A DNA stretch of 5,203 bases from Deltaproteobacteria bacterium (GTDB taxonomy: Bacteria > Desulfobacterota > Desulfobaccia > Desulfobaccales > Desulfobaccaceae), in contig VGSX01000255.1 in NCBI GenBank assembly GCA_016874895.1, positions 1 to 5,203 on the forward strand, in the 5' to 3' direction. Shown here one piece after another: positions 5,082 to 5,203 of the stretch (its first letter is position 1; each line of letters starts with the position of its first letter). The notes beneath the pieces were generated by a model, which worked only from the letters and a program-made list of their open reading frames with translations, did no database searches and was not told the DNA's origin. Both the position numbers and the translations under genes were made by a program.

Positions 5082-5203
5082 GGTCAGGGGTCAGGGGTCA
5101 GGGGTCAGTGGTCAGGGGTCAGTGGTCAGGGGTCAGGGGTCAGGGGTCAGGGGTCAGGGGTCAGGGGTCAGGGTTCAGGGGTCAGGGGACGGGGGTCATT
5201 GGC
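5082..5203 (+). repeat. Heptamer tandem array GGTCAGG, G-quadruplex-prone
   Basis: Fifteen in-phase 7-base units run from 5082 to 5186: twelve are exact GGTCAGG, two are GGTCAGT (5103, 5117) and one is GTTCAGG (5173). A degenerate GGACGGG (5187) and GGTCATT (5194) follow in the same phase to the window edge, so the array may continue. Adjacent units create GGGG runs separated by TCA; six uninterrupted runs lie at 5129-5167. This is a canonical four-tetrad G-quadruplex pattern on the plus strand, which is also the transcribed-sense strand of the operon. There is no unique spacer between units, so it is not a CRISPR. No intrinsic terminator is seen between the operon and the array. Confidence 0.95.

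Noticed and set aside
5082..5203. Heptamer array as a CRISPR
   Set aside because: The units are 7 bases, contiguous and without unique spacers.

Overview
The window looks like chromosomal DNA of a GC-rich, free-living Gram-negative-type bacterium. The protein families and the G/C-rich heptamer repeats between genes would fit a Desulfobacterota (former Deltaproteobacteria) genome such as a syntroph or sulfate reducer. That assignment is inference from general style: no rRNA or other phylogenetic marker is present. There are four real genes, all intact. None shows a frameshift, an insertion sequence or a mobile-element signature.

Layout. Positions 1-162 are non-coding and hold degenerate heptamer repeats in two opposite orientations. 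Positions 163-2631 (minus strand) encode a complete ATP-dependent protease Lon (822 aa), with a basic C-terminal tail of about 33 residues whose coding DNA is unusually rich in short inverted repeats. Positions 2632-2942 form a divergent intergenic region with the lon ribosome-binding site and candidate promoters for both directions. Positions 2943-5067 (plus strand) are a tight three-gene operon: an aminoglycoside-phosphotransferase-fold kinase (COG2187-like), a P-loop kinase (AAA_33/COG0645-like) and a C_GCAxxG_C_C-type putative redox protein. The junctions are ATGA (4-base overlap) and TAATG (1-base overlap), so the three proteins are very probably translationally coupled. Positions 5068-5203 hold a small AT-rich dyad and then a striking in-phase tandem array of a 7-base unit (GGTCAGG) that runs off the window. 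Its G-runs have the spacing expected of a G-quadruplex-forming sequence.

How the genes may work together. Lon is the housekeeping quality-control protease and only shares the divergent promoter region. The first two plus-strand genes correspond to the two halves of a protein that is a single fused chain in many bacteria (APH-like kinase plus AAA_33 ATPase). Here they are separate but overlapping, so they may form a two-subunit complex. The third gene adds a small cysteine protein of presumed redox function. The substrate of the kinase pair is unknown. The most interesting points are this coupled kinase/kinase/redox cassette and the G-rich heptamer array at its 3' end. Nothing here is a clear defence system, CRISPR array or mobile element.
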